64,000 nucleotides of DNA from CAZOZZ01 sp965247425 (GTDB lineage: Bacteria; Acidobacteriota; Terriglobia; 20CM-2-55-15): positions 3,596,001-3,660,000 of the forward strand of contig OZ252023.1 of NCBI GenBank assembly GCA_965247425.1, read 5' to 3'. A program made the translations under genes and the position numbers. Positions 7,476 through 16,020 of the stretch are shown in pieces; position 1 is the first letter of the stretch, and every line of letters begins with the position of its first letter. The notes beneath the pieces were generated by a model, which saw only the letters and a list, made by a program, of their open reading frames with translations, ran no database searches and was not told the DNA's origin.

Positions 7476-7849
7476 AAGAGAATGAAATGTCTCAGCGAAT
7501 CATCGGCGCAGCGTTAGAAGTCCACCGGCTCATTGGTCCTGGTTTGTTGGAAATCGTCTACGAGACGAGCCTGCGAACAGAATTCCGGCTCAGGGATTTG
7601 AAGTTTCAGTGCCAAAAAGGGACTCCAATCATCTACAAAGGATCTGAAGTCGGAGAGTCATTTCGGATCGACTTTCTCGTTGAAGACTGCGTTGTCGTAG
7701 AAATAAAGTCAGTCGAAAAAGTCCTTGCCGTTCACAAAGCACAACTGCTGAGTTATCTAAGGATGACCGGACACCGGCTAGGCCTCCTAATCAACTTCAA
7801 CGTGTCTCTCCTACGAAGAGGCATCGTTCGGGTTGTCAACAATCTCTAA
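7472..7849 (+). CDS. GxxExxY protein (PD-(D/E)xK-like fold)
   Basis: 125 residues from the ATG at 7472, which overlaps the permease stop (ATGA). The family name motif is present as 'GLLEIVY' (24-30), and 'FRIDFLVEDCVVVEIKSV' carries a D...ExK arrangement as in nuclease-fold proteins. The family is widespread with no established function and is often found beside GACGCAAAGGCGC-type repeats. Here inverted copies of that repeat flank it (7446-7470 and 7858-7883), so it looks like a small insertion cassette placed between the permease and the C39 exporter, not part of the peptide pathway. Confidence 0.85.
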   Translation: MKENEMSQRIIGAALEVHRLIGPGLLEIVYETSLRTEFRLRDLKFQCQKGTPIIYKGSEVGESFRIDFLVEDCVVVEIKSVEKVLAVHKAQLLSYLRMTGHRLGLLINFNVSLLRRGIVRVVNNL

Positions 7850-7857
7850 ACTTTCTT

Positions 7858-7883
7858 TCTCTGCGTCTTTGCGCCTTTGCGTC
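7858..7883 (-). repeat. Right arm of repeat-flanked GxxExxY cassette
   Basis: The reverse complement of this segment is identical over 26 bases to 2709-2734, the left arm of the empty element. It lies 9 bp after the GxxExxY stop codon in inverted orientation to the arm at 7446. Confidence 0.75.
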
Positions 7884-7974
7884 GATACAAAGTCGCGGAA
7901 ATGTCGATCTCTTCGGGATCAGGCCACTATTTATCAATCGTTTACGATGGCAGTAAAGTTGCCCCAGTGACAGC

Positions 7975-9087
7975 GTGAGTTATCCGATTGTCCATCAACA
8001 CGACTCGAATGATTGTGGGCCGGCTTGCCTGGCGATGGTGGCGGCCCACTACGGTGAACGGCAATCGATTGCCAGGTTGAGGGAGATGTCGGGGACGGAC
8101 CGGCAGGGGACGAATCTGGCCGGACTCGTCAAGGCGGCGGAGCAGGTCGGGTTTACGGCGCGGGGGGTCCGGGCCAACATGGACGGGCTCGACGAGATAG
8201 AGTTCCCTGCCATTGCGCATTGGTCCGAGGACGGGCGAAATCACTTCGTCGTGATCTACAAAAGGGCCCGACGCCGTGTCACGATCGGCGATCCCGCGCT
8301 CGGACTTCGCAAGCTGTCGGTGACCGAATTCCAAAAACACTGGACCGGCGTTCTGATTCTTCTTCGGCCGACACCGAATCTGAAGGGACTGGCGGAAACT
8401 TCGCTTTCCAAGTTCTGGTCTCTGCTACGGCACCATCGCAAGATTTTCCTGGATGCGCTTCTGGCGGCAGTCCTGATGACGATCCTTGGCCTCTCCTCGG
8501 CTTTCTTCATCCAGGCCCTCGTCGACTTCGTGTTCATCAATGGACGCGAACCTACCCTCAACTGGCTCGGACTGGGGATGCTGCTGGTGCTCGCGGCACG
8601 CGTGGCGTTTCTCGGCCTCAGAGCCTATCTGCTGGCCCACCTTAGCCAAAGGATCGATGCAGAGATCGTGCTGGGTTACCACCACCATCTGCTGGGACTG
8701 CCGCTGGATTTCTTTTCAACCCGACGCACCGGAGAAATTCTGTCACGTCTGAACGATGCTGTAAAAATCCGTGTAGCGGTCAGCGGTACGAGTCTTTCGG
8801 TGATCGTAGACACGACGGTCCTGATTGTGACCGCCTCGGTCATGGCATGGCTGCACTGGAAGTTGGCCCTGCTGTCACTTTCGCTGATGCCTGTCCTTGC
8901 CGGCGCTATATGGATTCTCACCGGACCGATGAAACGCGCCCAACGCTCCTCGATGGAGCGAGCCGCGAATTTCGAGTCCCATCTTGTGGAAACCGTCGGC
9001 TCGATCGAAACGGTCAAGACGTTTGGGTTTGTCCACCCGGTCTGGCCCACTTTTGATCGTCTGATTTGGCCCACCCCCTCCTGTTAA
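7975..9087 (+). pseudogene. C39-peptidase ABC exporter, 5' part (split by IS21-family element)
   Basis: From a GTG start the protein opens with a peptidase C39 domain: catalytic Cys14 in 'HDSNDCGPACLAMV', His90 in 'DGRNHFVVI' and Asp106 in 'IGDPALG'. An ABC type-1 membrane domain follows from about residue 145. Such exporters cut double-glycine leaders and export the core peptide. Reading continues normally to 'SIETVKTF' (about 9024) and then enters insertion-element sequence, ending at 9087. The membrane-domain remainder and ATPase lie beyond the element from 11774, in the frame that would rejoin this one. All three peptidase catalytic residues are intact. Confidence 0.9.
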
Positions 9088-9319
9088 TAATTCCGAGTAG
9101 TGATAATTACCGTCGGGCCTGTGTTGTAGATGTGGGAAAGCCGAGCGCCCTTGGCGAGGCTTTTCCAAGCGCTGTGGGAATCCTGGTTTTTAGGATTTCC
9201 ACAGCGCGTCATCTTCCACAGGCCTCCGTTTCTTTCTTTTTGGTTCTTTTTCTTTCTTTCGGGAAAAAACTCCGTTTCCAGGATCGCCCAGGATCGACGA
9301 CCGCGCGGCGATCCGACCC

Positions 9320-10132
9320 TCAGGACGTGGTTTGTTTCGCGGGTTTCTCCTTTCCAGGCGGATGCCGTGGTTTCTGTCGTTTCTCCAACGTGCGCCGAAA
9401 CCGGAAGGATTCGGTTCCGGTCTCGATGATGTGAGCGCGATCGGTTATCCGGTCCAGCAACGCCTTGCACAGCCGAACATTGGGAAACACCTGGGTCCAT
9501 TCCGAGAACGGCAGATTCGTTGTCAAGATCACCGTCGCCCGCTCGGCTCGATCCGAGATGACTTGAAAGAGGAGTTCGGCGCCGAGGTCTGCCATCGGGA
9601 CATAGCCGACTTCGTCGATGGCAATCAACTCGTATCGGAACCATCGGGCCAGAACCCGGCGGAACTGGTCGTTGTGTTGGGCCTCGACCAACTCGTTGAT
9701 CAAGCCGGCGGCCGTCGTAAAGCGAACCCGCTTCTTCTGCCGACAAGCGGCCACGCACAGTCCTGTGGCCAGGTGCGTCTTGCCCGTTCCACACTCCCCG
9801 ATCAGGACGACAGGTTCGGCGTGTTCTAAATAGCCACCGTCTGCGAGTCCACGGATCCGGTTGGCTGGAACCTTCGACCGCGAGAAGTCAAAGTCCTCGA
9901 GTGTCTTCATTCGAGGGAAACGTGCGGCTTGAATCCGCCGGGCCACGGTGTTCCGTTCGCGTTCTTCAACTTCCATCGCCAGCAAGGCTTCCAGATACCG
10001 TGTGTAGGTGTGCTCTTCCCGCTGGGCCTGCTCGGCCATGGCCGCAAACTGCGTTCCGATCGTGGGCGTCCGGAGAGCTTTACAGTACTGCTGAATCGCC
10101 GCCTGTTCGACCCCGCCGGCTGTGGCGGACAC
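9320..10132 (-). CDS. istB: IS21-family helper ATPase IstB
   Basis: A 270-residue AAA+ protein with Walker A 'GECGTGKTHLA', Walker B 'YELIAIDEVGYVP' and 'VILTTNLPFSEW', the standard IstB pattern. IstB assembles on target DNA and stimulates the IstA transposase. Its GTG start shares one base with the istA stop, showing translational coupling. The length is normal, so the helper looks intact. Confidence 0.95.
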   Translation of the reverse strand: MSATAGGVEQAAIQQYCKALRTPTIGTQFAAMAEQAQREEHTYTRYLEALLAMEVEERERNTVARRIQAARFPRMKTLEDFDFSRSKVPANRIRGLADGGYLEHAEPVVLIGECGTGKTHLATGLCVAACRQKKRVRFTTAAGLINELVEAQHNDQFRRVLARWFRYELIAIDEVGYVPMADLGAELLFQVISDRAERATVILTTNLPFSEWTQVFPNVRLCKALLDRITDRAHIIETGTESFRFRRTLEKRQKPRHPPGKEKPAKQTTS

Positions 10133-11664
10133 TAGACCACCTCCGCAGTGAGCAGTGCATCGTAAGTATTCACCTCCGGCAGGGGCCGCTCATAAGCGCG
10201 TAGTGCGGCCACTTCCAGTCGCGGCGCCGCCGGCCGGTCGAATCGGGCCTCGGTCATCAGGTAGCGCGCCGCGGCGGCATCGGAGCATCCCAGGCGCAGG
10301 GCTTGTTGGAATGCGGAATCCAGCTCGCTATAGCCATGTTCCCGGCCCAGTAGGAGCAACTCCACCATTGCGCGGGTCCCATTCTGTTTTCCGTTGCGAT
10401 CGATCAACGTCTGCCAGAACTCGTCATAGCTTTTCGGCCATCGGCCCTGTTGCCGCCATTGCTCCAGAGGCTTGCTCCCGGCCAGCGCGCCCGGCTTCCG
10501 CTCCAACACCTCCAGATAATGTTCCAGATTGAAGAAGTGCTGGCCGTTTCCATATCCTCGCTCATGCCGCGCCACGCATCCGCCATCGTGCCAGACCTCC
10601 ACGTAGGCCGGAAAAACGCTCGCCCGCACCACAGTCCCGGTCTTGACGGGGGCGGAGTAGAAGTTGTTACGCACCCGTACACATCCCTTACCATCGACTC
10701 GTGGAAAGCTGTCCTCGGCCAGAGGGAACCCTTCGGTCGATAACGCGAGCAGATGGGGCTGTTCGATCTGCATCCCTTCACCCACCGTCTGGACCCGATC
10801 GCCGATCTTGCGCCGTTCATCGGCCCGGCAACCGGCCAGCAGCTGCGCATTCAGATCCGCCAGGTCCTTCGCCTTCGGCACCGGTACCAGGTGATTGCGC
10901 CGGAAGTATCCGGCTTCGCCTTCCACACCGCCTTTCTCGTGGCCCTCGCCGGGTGTGCAGAACTCGGCTTGAAACTTCCAATGCGACCGAAACGCGATGA
11001 ACCGTTCGGTCTCTACACGCCGGTATCCCCGCAGAATCTTCTTCACCGCGCTGGTCAGGTTGTCATAACGCAGCACCCCGAAGACCCCCGCAAAATAGCG
11101 GAAACCCAACTCATGAGCCTCCAGGAATGCCTGTTGTGTCGCCCGAGGATAAGCTCGATGGAATGCGCCACCACTGCCCATGCTCCGCATACAGAAAACC
11201 TGGAGCTTCTGCCGTTCGCCATCCAACTCCGCGACGGCTTCGTACCAGTCGATCTGTGCTTCCTGACCCCAGGCGTAGCTTTGCGGCACGAACGTCTCCT
11301 GTCGGATGAAACCCATCTCCCGCTTCCGCCGCCCGACATACCGGCGAACCGTCGATTCCCCAATCGGATGTTTCGGAAATTCCATCCGGATCCGTTCGTA
11401 GATCCGGTGACTGGTGTGCCGCTGCTTCCGCGGGGCCTGCCTGTCCGCCTCCAACACCCCGTTGATAAATTCCATAACCGGCTCCAGCCTCGGCCTCTTC
11501 CGCTCCGGGCTCTTCCTCGCCGGCGGCACGGCGTTTCCCAGCGCTTGACGCACCATCCGCCGATGCACCCCCAGCCGCCGGGCCACACCCTGGATCGTTC
11601 CCACACCAAACTCGTGCTCTCGCCGAATCTCTTCAAATAATTCCACCTTCGATCTCCTTGACAC
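10132..11664 (-). CDS. istA: IS21-family transposase IstA
   Basis: A 510-residue transposase with an N-terminal HTH ('GTIQGVARRLGVHRRMVRQAL'), then the DDE catalytic core beginning 'QEAQIDWYEAVAEL', 'YDNLTSAV', and a later 'EKGGVEGEAGYFRRN' that carries the catalytic Glu. Length and domain order match IS21 IstA. No frameshift is seen, so the element may still be mobile. Confidence 0.95.
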   Translation of the reverse strand: MSRRSKVELFEEIRREHEFGVGTIQGVARRLGVHRRMVRQALGNAVPPARKSPERKRPRLEPVMEFINGVLEADRQAPRKQRHTSHRIYERIRMEFPKHPIGESTVRRYVGRRKREMGFIRQETFVPQSYAWGQEAQIDWYEAVAELDGERQKLQVFCMRSMGSGGAFHRAYPRATQQAFLEAHELGFRYFAGVFGVLRYDNLTSAVKKILRGYRRVETERFIAFRSHWKFQAEFCTPGEGHEKGGVEGEAGYFRRNHLVPVPKAKDLADLNAQLLAGCRADERRKIGDRVQTVGEGMQIEQPHLLALSTEGFPLAEDSFPRVDGKGCVRVRNNFYSAPVKTGTVVRASVFPAYVEVWHDGGCVARHERGYGNGQHFFNLEHYLEVLERKPGALAGSKPLEQWRQQGRWPKSYDEFWQTLIDRNGKQNGTRAMVELLLLGREHGYSELDSAFQQALRLGCSDAAAARYLMTEARFDRPAAPRLEVAALRAYERPLPEVNTYDALLTAEVV

Positions 11665-11773
11665 CGGGTCCCTCCATTCCGACTCTTTGTTCGGAACAGC
11701 CTCTCCGGTTCAGTCGTCAGGGGTGGGCCAAATCAAACGATCAAAAGTGGGCCAATTTAGAGTAGCGAAATCA

Positions 11774-12793
11774 ACGTTTCGGGCCGAGGATCGGATGCGC
11801 CTGCGCGGAGAAGCGCGATTCCTGGAAATGATTGCTGCCACCTTTCGCTCTCAGATGTTCGCTCTTCATGCATCGACAACAACCTCGCTGCTGGCCGGCG
11901 TTTCAAGCCTCGGCCTCTTATGGTTCGGCGGGCACGAAGTGCTCGGGAATCGCCTGACGGTAGGCCAGTTGCTGGCCCTGTACACCATGCTGGGGAACAT
12001 ACTGGGCCCGATCGAACGCCTTGCGAATTCCAACCAGTCGATACAAGACGCGCTGGTCGCAAGCGACCGCCTGGGCGAGATTTTCCAACTCGAAGCGGAG
12101 CAGGATCAAACCGGATCGATGGCGATCGATCGCCGGGTTCGCGGGTCCATCGAATTTCGAGACATCTCTTTCCAATACGGCAGTCGTCCACCGGTGCTCG
12201 AAGGCATCAACCTGACCATCGGTGCAGGCGAATGCCTCGGGATCGAAGGAGAGAGCGGAACCGGCAAATCCACTCTCGTCCGCCTGCTGGGTCGTTTCTA
12301 TACCCCGTCGGCTGGAAAGATCACGATAGACGGCATCGACATTCGGGATTACAGCCTGGCAAGCCTCCGCAAACAGGTGGTCTTCGTACCACAAGAGGCG
12401 GTCCTGCTGAGCACGTCGATTGCCGACAACATCCGACTCGGCAAACCCGATGCCGGTCCCAACGAAATCCGGGTGGCCGCTCGACTGGCCCGTGTCGACG
12501 ATTTCGTGGACCGGCTTCCTCTGGGCTACGACTCGGTCGTGGGCGAGCGCGGATTGTCCTTGTCGGGCGGAGAGCGACAGAGAATCGCCCTGGCGCGCGC
12601 CATCCTCCTGGACCCACCGATCCTCATCCTGGACGAACCGACAAATCATCTGGACGTTCGGTCGACCGAGGCAGTCCAGGTTCTCATAGAACATCGGCGA
12701 AATCGCCGGACGACCATCGTGATCTCTCACGCATCGCTGGCCGTCGATCGCACTTTCCAAATCCAGGAGTATGCCTATGCGGTTGGTACCTGA
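11774..12793 (+). pseudogene. C39-peptidase ABC exporter, 3' part (membrane end and ATPase)
   Basis: Continuation of the split exporter. It begins 'TFRAEDRMRLRGEARFLEM', the usual loop after 'ETVKTF' in this family, then the last membrane helices and a full ATPase domain: Walker A 'GESGTGKST', signature 'LSLSGGERQRIALARA', Walker B 'ILILDEPTNHLD' and H-loop 'VISHASL'. The frame stays open back to 11687 inside the element but without a good ribosome site, so a functional exporter is unlikely unless the element is lost. It overlaps the HlyD start by 23 bp. Confidence 0.9.
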
Positions 12794-13952
12794 GATCGCT
12801 CTCGGTCGCACTCCCTCCCTTCTGGGAGCGACGGTCTATGTGCTGGCCGCCCTGTTCTGGGTCGCCCTGATGTGGAGCTACTTCACGAGAGTGGAGGTGG
12901 TCGTCCGTGCTCCCGGCGTCGTCCGCCCCGAAGGCGAGGTGGTTCGCATCACCACGGAAGCCGATGGCACGATAGCCGCGGTATATGTCCAGGAAGGGGA
13001 CATGGTGGGAACCGGCGACATCCTCGTTCGTATGGACGACGGAGCGACCCATGCCGGCAGGCAAACCCTGCTCGAACAGATCGACTTGCTGGAGTCGCAA
13101 CTGGAGGGCATCGCACAAACAGGCCGAGATGCCACATCTATTTTCCAATTGGAGGAACGCAAACTGGAGATCGAGATTCGAACTGCCGAAGAAGATCTCG
13201 AACGCAGGTGGGCAAGCCACGAGGCCTTACTACAGTCATCCGAATTGGAGTTGGAGCGCGCAAGGAACCGTCACTTGCGCACTGAAAAACTACTGAAGGA
13301 AGGATTGGTTTCTGTTCAATCTCACGATGAAATCGAAACGGCGCTGCTCATTGCCCAGTCGGTCCGTTTCGAAACGGAGAGCCGCGCCCCAACCGATACC
13401 CCATTCATGTCTTTAATTCAAGCTCGAGATCTGAACCAGGCACAGTTCGAGGCCAGGCGTCGGGAACTCGAAGCAACAGCAACGCCGATTTACGGACGCC
13501 TCGCCGAACTACGTCTCGGGTTGCAACAAGCCAGCCGTACGGCGAATCGGCTGACGATCCGAACTCCTGCGAAAGGAAAACTCACTTCCCTGTCCACGCT
13601 TCACCCGGGCGAACACTTACGCTCAGGCACCCTCATCGCAACCCTCGCCCCAACGCCCATCTACCTGATCGTCGAAGCCTGGCTTCCAAACCGCGACGCT
13701 CCGCTCGTCCACCGCGGCCAAAGGGTCCGACTCGTCACCGAGGACTCGGAAACCTTCGATGGCTACGTCCTTTCCATCAGCCCTGACGCCCGCCTGACCG
13801 ACTCAGGAACGGGCGCTTACCGCGTCCTGATCACCCCCGACACGAATCGCAAACTCCACCTCGGCCTCGCGCTCGAAACCCGCTTCGTTACACGGGAGGA
13901 GCGGGTTTTGTCACTATTATTCAGGAAGATCCGAAAGAATTTCGGTAGTTGA
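12771..13952 (+). CDS. HlyD-family membrane fusion protein
   Basis: A 393-residue adaptor with one N-terminal membrane helix (about residues 17-37), a lipoyl/barrel-sandwich half 'VVVRAPGVVRPEGEVVRI', a long central helical hairpin (about residues 100-260, 'LLEQIDLLESQLEG' onward) and a second lipoyl half 'LTIRTPAKGKLTSL'. Such proteins link an inner-membrane ABC exporter to an outer-membrane channel, which supports a Gram-negative envelope. Its ATG lies within the exporter gene's 3' end. No TolC-like gene is present nearby. It is intact although both ABC transporters of the island are damaged. Confidence 0.9.
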   Translation: MPMRLVPEIALGRTPSLLGATVYVLAALFWVALMWSYFTRVEVVVRAPGVVRPEGEVVRITTEADGTIAAVYVQEGDMVGTGDILVRMDDGATHAGRQTLLEQIDLLESQLEGIAQTGRDATSIFQLEERKLEIEIRTAEEDLERRWASHEALLQSSELELERARNRHLRTEKLLKEGLVSVQSHDEIETALLIAQSVRFETESRAPTDTPFMSLIQARDLNQAQFEARRRELEATATPIYGRLAELRLGLQQASRTANRLTIRTPAKGKLTSLSTLHPGEHLRSGTLIATLAPTPIYLIVEAWLPNRDAPLVHRGQRVRLVTEDSETFDGYVLSISPDARLTDSGTGAYRVLITPDTNRKLHLGLALETRFVTREERVLSLLFRKIRKNFGS

Positions 13953-13956
13953 GAGG

Positions 13957-14006
13957 GAGTCCAAGGTCTAAGATGCAAAGTCCAAGGTCGACGTTGGACC
14001 TTGGAC
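13957..14006. repeat. AGTCCAAGGTC repeat with 10-bp hairpin
   Basis: Just after hlyD there are repeated AGTCCAAGGTC units, the last forming a perfect stem (13980-13989 with 13997-14006) around a 7-nt loop. There is no T-run, so it may be a weak transcript end or an intergenic repeat family related in style to 3823-3956. Confidence 0.55.
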
Positions 14007-14022
14007 GTTAGTTCCCCAATAC

Positions 14023-14042
14023 GACTAGTCATCTGACTAGTC
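14023..14042 (+). promoter_or_regulatory. Double palindromic operator of the Phd/PIN pair
   Basis: Two copies of the perfect palindrome GACTAGTC (14023-14030 and 14035-14042), 12 bp apart start to start, sit 11 bp before the antitoxin start. Phd/YefM-type antitoxins bind short paired palindromes upstream of their own genes, so this is the likely autoregulatory operator. Confidence 0.75.
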
Positions 14043-14053
14043 ATATTGATAGA

Positions 14054-14344
14054 ATGATAAGTATGAAAACCAGAGCAAGAACCATCAGCATCAGCGAGTT
14101 CAAAGCTAAATGCCTGGGCCTTTTGGAAGAACTCGACAACGACGGAATCGTGGTCACAAAGAGAGGCCATCCGATTGCTAAAGTCATTCCAATAGGGGAA
14201 CCTGACAACAGGAAACTAATCGGTTCTATGAAGGGAAAGATTAAGGTTGACGGAAACATCTTTTCGACCGGAGTGGAGTGGGATGCTGAATCTCGACACA
14301 CACATGCTCGTAGCCGTACTGGACGGAAGCCTACGCGAAAATGA
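14054..14344 (+). CDS. Phd/YefM-type antitoxin
   Basis: About 96 residues. The N-terminal half 'TISISEFKAKCLGLLEELDNDGIVVTKRGHPIAKVIP' is the standard Phd fold that binds operator DNA; the rest would wrap and neutralise the toxin. It overlaps the downstream PIN gene by 62 bp. A second in-frame ATG at 14063 is an alternative start. The paired operator lies immediately upstream. Confidence 0.85.
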   Translation: MISMKTRARTISISEFKAKCLGLLEELDNDGIVVTKRGHPIAKVIPIGEPDNRKLIGSMKGKIKVDGNIFSTGVEWDAESRHTHARSRTGRKPTRK

Positions 14345-14648
14345 GACCAAACAGGTCTTGGATCACGACCTTGCGATTTCGGATATCGTGCTGTGGGAAC
14401 TTGCGAAGTGGGTGGAGAGAAATCGCTTAAGCCTGGACCTGTCAAGTGATCAATTTCGACGTTGTCTCCGTAATCTGACGGTCATCCCGATCACCCTGGA
14501 GATCGCACGGACGAGCACCGAACTGGATTTCAAGTCGGACCCGGCCGACGAAATCATCGCTGCGACCAGCATAGTCGAGGATATTCCTCTCTTGACCCGG
14601 GACGCCAAGATTCTGAAATCCCGCGTCGTCCCGTTCGTCATGCAGTAG
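14283..14648 (+). CDS. PIN-domain toxin (VapC-type ribonuclease)
   Basis: A 121-residue PIN protein from the ATG at 14283. Acidic active-site residues are visible in 'MLNLDTHMLVAVL', 'ISDIVLWELAK', 'SDPADEIIAATS' and 'PLLTRDAKI'. PIN toxins cut RNA in the cytoplasm when freed from the antitoxin. The gene overlaps the Phd gene in another frame, the usual layout for such pairs. The combination with a Phd-type antitoxin is common. Confidence 0.9.
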   Translation: MLNLDTHMLVAVLDGSLRENETKQVLDHDLAISDIVLWELAKWVERNRLSLDLSSDQFRRCLRNLTVIPITLEIARTSTELDFKSDPADEIIAATSIVEDIPLLTRDAKILKSRVVPFVMQ

Positions 14649-14755
14649 CGTGTAGCCGACGAGGTAGGAACTTCAAACGAGCACCAATGACGTACCCGAG
14701 AATCCGCGCAAGACTCTTCGACTCCCCATCCCCGTCGACTTCTTCAGAGACCAAT

Positions 14756-15273
14756 TCAATGTTGCGAAATTCGGGAGTGGTCGGCTCTCTTGAGGGAACG
14801 GAACACGGATTCGATCTGGGTCGTTTGCACGTAGCGAGTCCAATGGACGGCGAGGTTTTCAGCCGTGAGATTGGAGCGCAGCAAGTAGTGTCCATCACGC
14901 AGATGGGCGGCCTGGAGTTTGGCTTTATCGACGTGGAATCGAAACGATCGCCGGGTCACGGGCTGTCCGGGGTCGGGCATCTGGATGCGGACAAAACCAA
15001 ACGCACGGCCCGCTTGTGTTTTCGCGGCGCCGATACGCATGGCAGTTGGTCGCGTGAAGGCAAGCTGTCACGAATGGCGCGGAGTTTGCGCAACAAGCGA
15101 ACCAGACGTTTCCGGCGCATGGCGGTCTCTTTGGCTTGGCGGCCGGTGCTCTTGGCCAGCACATAAAGTTCGCCGTCGGTTTCGAACGGCTTCACCTCCA
15201 CCAAATCGCGAACTTTTTGCCACGGCAGATCGAGCCACTTCTGTTCGTATTGTTTGATCTTGCTTTTGGGCAT
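14756..15273 (-). pseudogene. IS1634/IS4-like transposase remnant
   Basis: Two frames together give pieces of one transposase: 'QKWLDLPWQKVRDLVEVK...ETDGELYVLAKS...AMRRKRLVRLLRKLR' (from 15273) and 'DGHYLLRSNLTAENLAVHWTRYVQTTQIESVFRSLK' (to 14756), the latter being the C-terminal catalytic part with 'QIESVFRSLK'. Both ends and the middle are missing or shifted, so it is inactive. The piece between 14649 and 14755 shows no recognisable gene. Confidence 0.7.
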
Positions 15274-15366
15274 TCCCGGTCACGTCCCGAGCGGTGGTGT
15301 ATGAAGCCAGTTCTCGGCAGGCTGTGAACTGGGTCATTGAGCGACAGCCGACAGACGAACCTGTTG

Positions 15367-15734
15367 ATTGTCGCTGAGCAATTATAGTCCCTCCAACTGC
15401 ATGTAGCGACGTTGAAGTTGCCACTCGTCGTTTTGTTCAAGGAGCAGTGCTCCAACGAGTCGAACGATGGCCGGGTCGTGGGGAAGATGCCGACGACTCT
15501 GGTCGTCGTTTGACCTCGGCGTTGAGGCGCTCGAGCGGATGAGTAGAGTGGATCTGGGTGCGGTGAGCGGAAGGGAAGCTCATAAAGGTCAGGACGTCGG
15601 TTTCGGCATCGTCCATCAGGTTTGCCAGCTTCGGGAACGAGTCGCTGGGATACGTACTGAATCATTTGACGCAAGACATCGACGTCACATCCCTTTTCTG
15701 TGAGTTCGGTTAATGAGATGCTGGGTTCGGTCAC
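15367..15734 (-). pseudogene. IS256-family transposase remnant with internal deletion
   Basis: The N-terminus 'SLTELTEKGCDVDVLRQMIQYVSQRL' is joined almost directly to C-terminal pieces that, in shifted frames, read 'MDDAETDVLTFMSFP', 'HSTHPLERLNAEVKRR' and 'LLLEQNDEWQLQRRYMQLEGL'. These are hallmark ends of IS256-family transposases, with the catalytic middle lost. The segment is dead sequence next to the IS1634-like remnant. Confidence 0.75.
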
Positions 15735-15954
15735 TGTGAATTCTCCTTTGGTTTCGGTTTATGGGTTTCGTCACCACAACCTTAACCGAGAACCACAGTG
15801 ACCACCTGATTTCGGCGGCAGCAGGCAGCGGCTGCTCCGGATACCCCGGAACGTAATGTAACGCTCCCCGTCGTCGCACTTCGCACTTCGCACTCCCTCG
15901 GAGCGCAACCCACGTTCAAGCCCTCCCCCTTCCCCGACCTTGGACTCCCAATCC

Positions 15955-15982
15955 CATCTGCGCAATCCGCGTACAGACTTCG
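15955..15982 (+). repeat. ATCTGCGCAATCCGCGTA dispersed repeat, copy 1
   Basis: A copy of an ATCTGCG-nAATC-CGCG repeat followed by AGACTTCG, lying before the UDP-glucuronate-epimerase-like gene. A near-identical copy in the same orientation lies after that gene at 17030. Related inverted copies occur at 29751, 30366 and 33603. Confidence 0.7.
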
Positions 15983-16020
15983 AACTCCCTCCCCTCCTCC
16001 CCATGCTAAACTCCCCTCCC

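Larger units (their letters stand above)
9024..11773. mobile_element. IS21-family insertion sequence
   Basis: An element of about 2.75 kb carrying istA and istB on the minus strand. Near its ends lie inverted repeats 9043-9077 and 11720-11754, 35 bp with one mismatch, each containing two TGGCCCAC units, the multiple-terminal-repeat layout of IS21. Setting the ends at TG (9024) and CA (11773) gives a 5-bp target duplication ACGTT (9019-9023 and 11774-11778). Removing the element plus one copy restores an uninterrupted reading frame in the host exporter gene. The exact outer ends are inferred. Confidence 0.85.
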
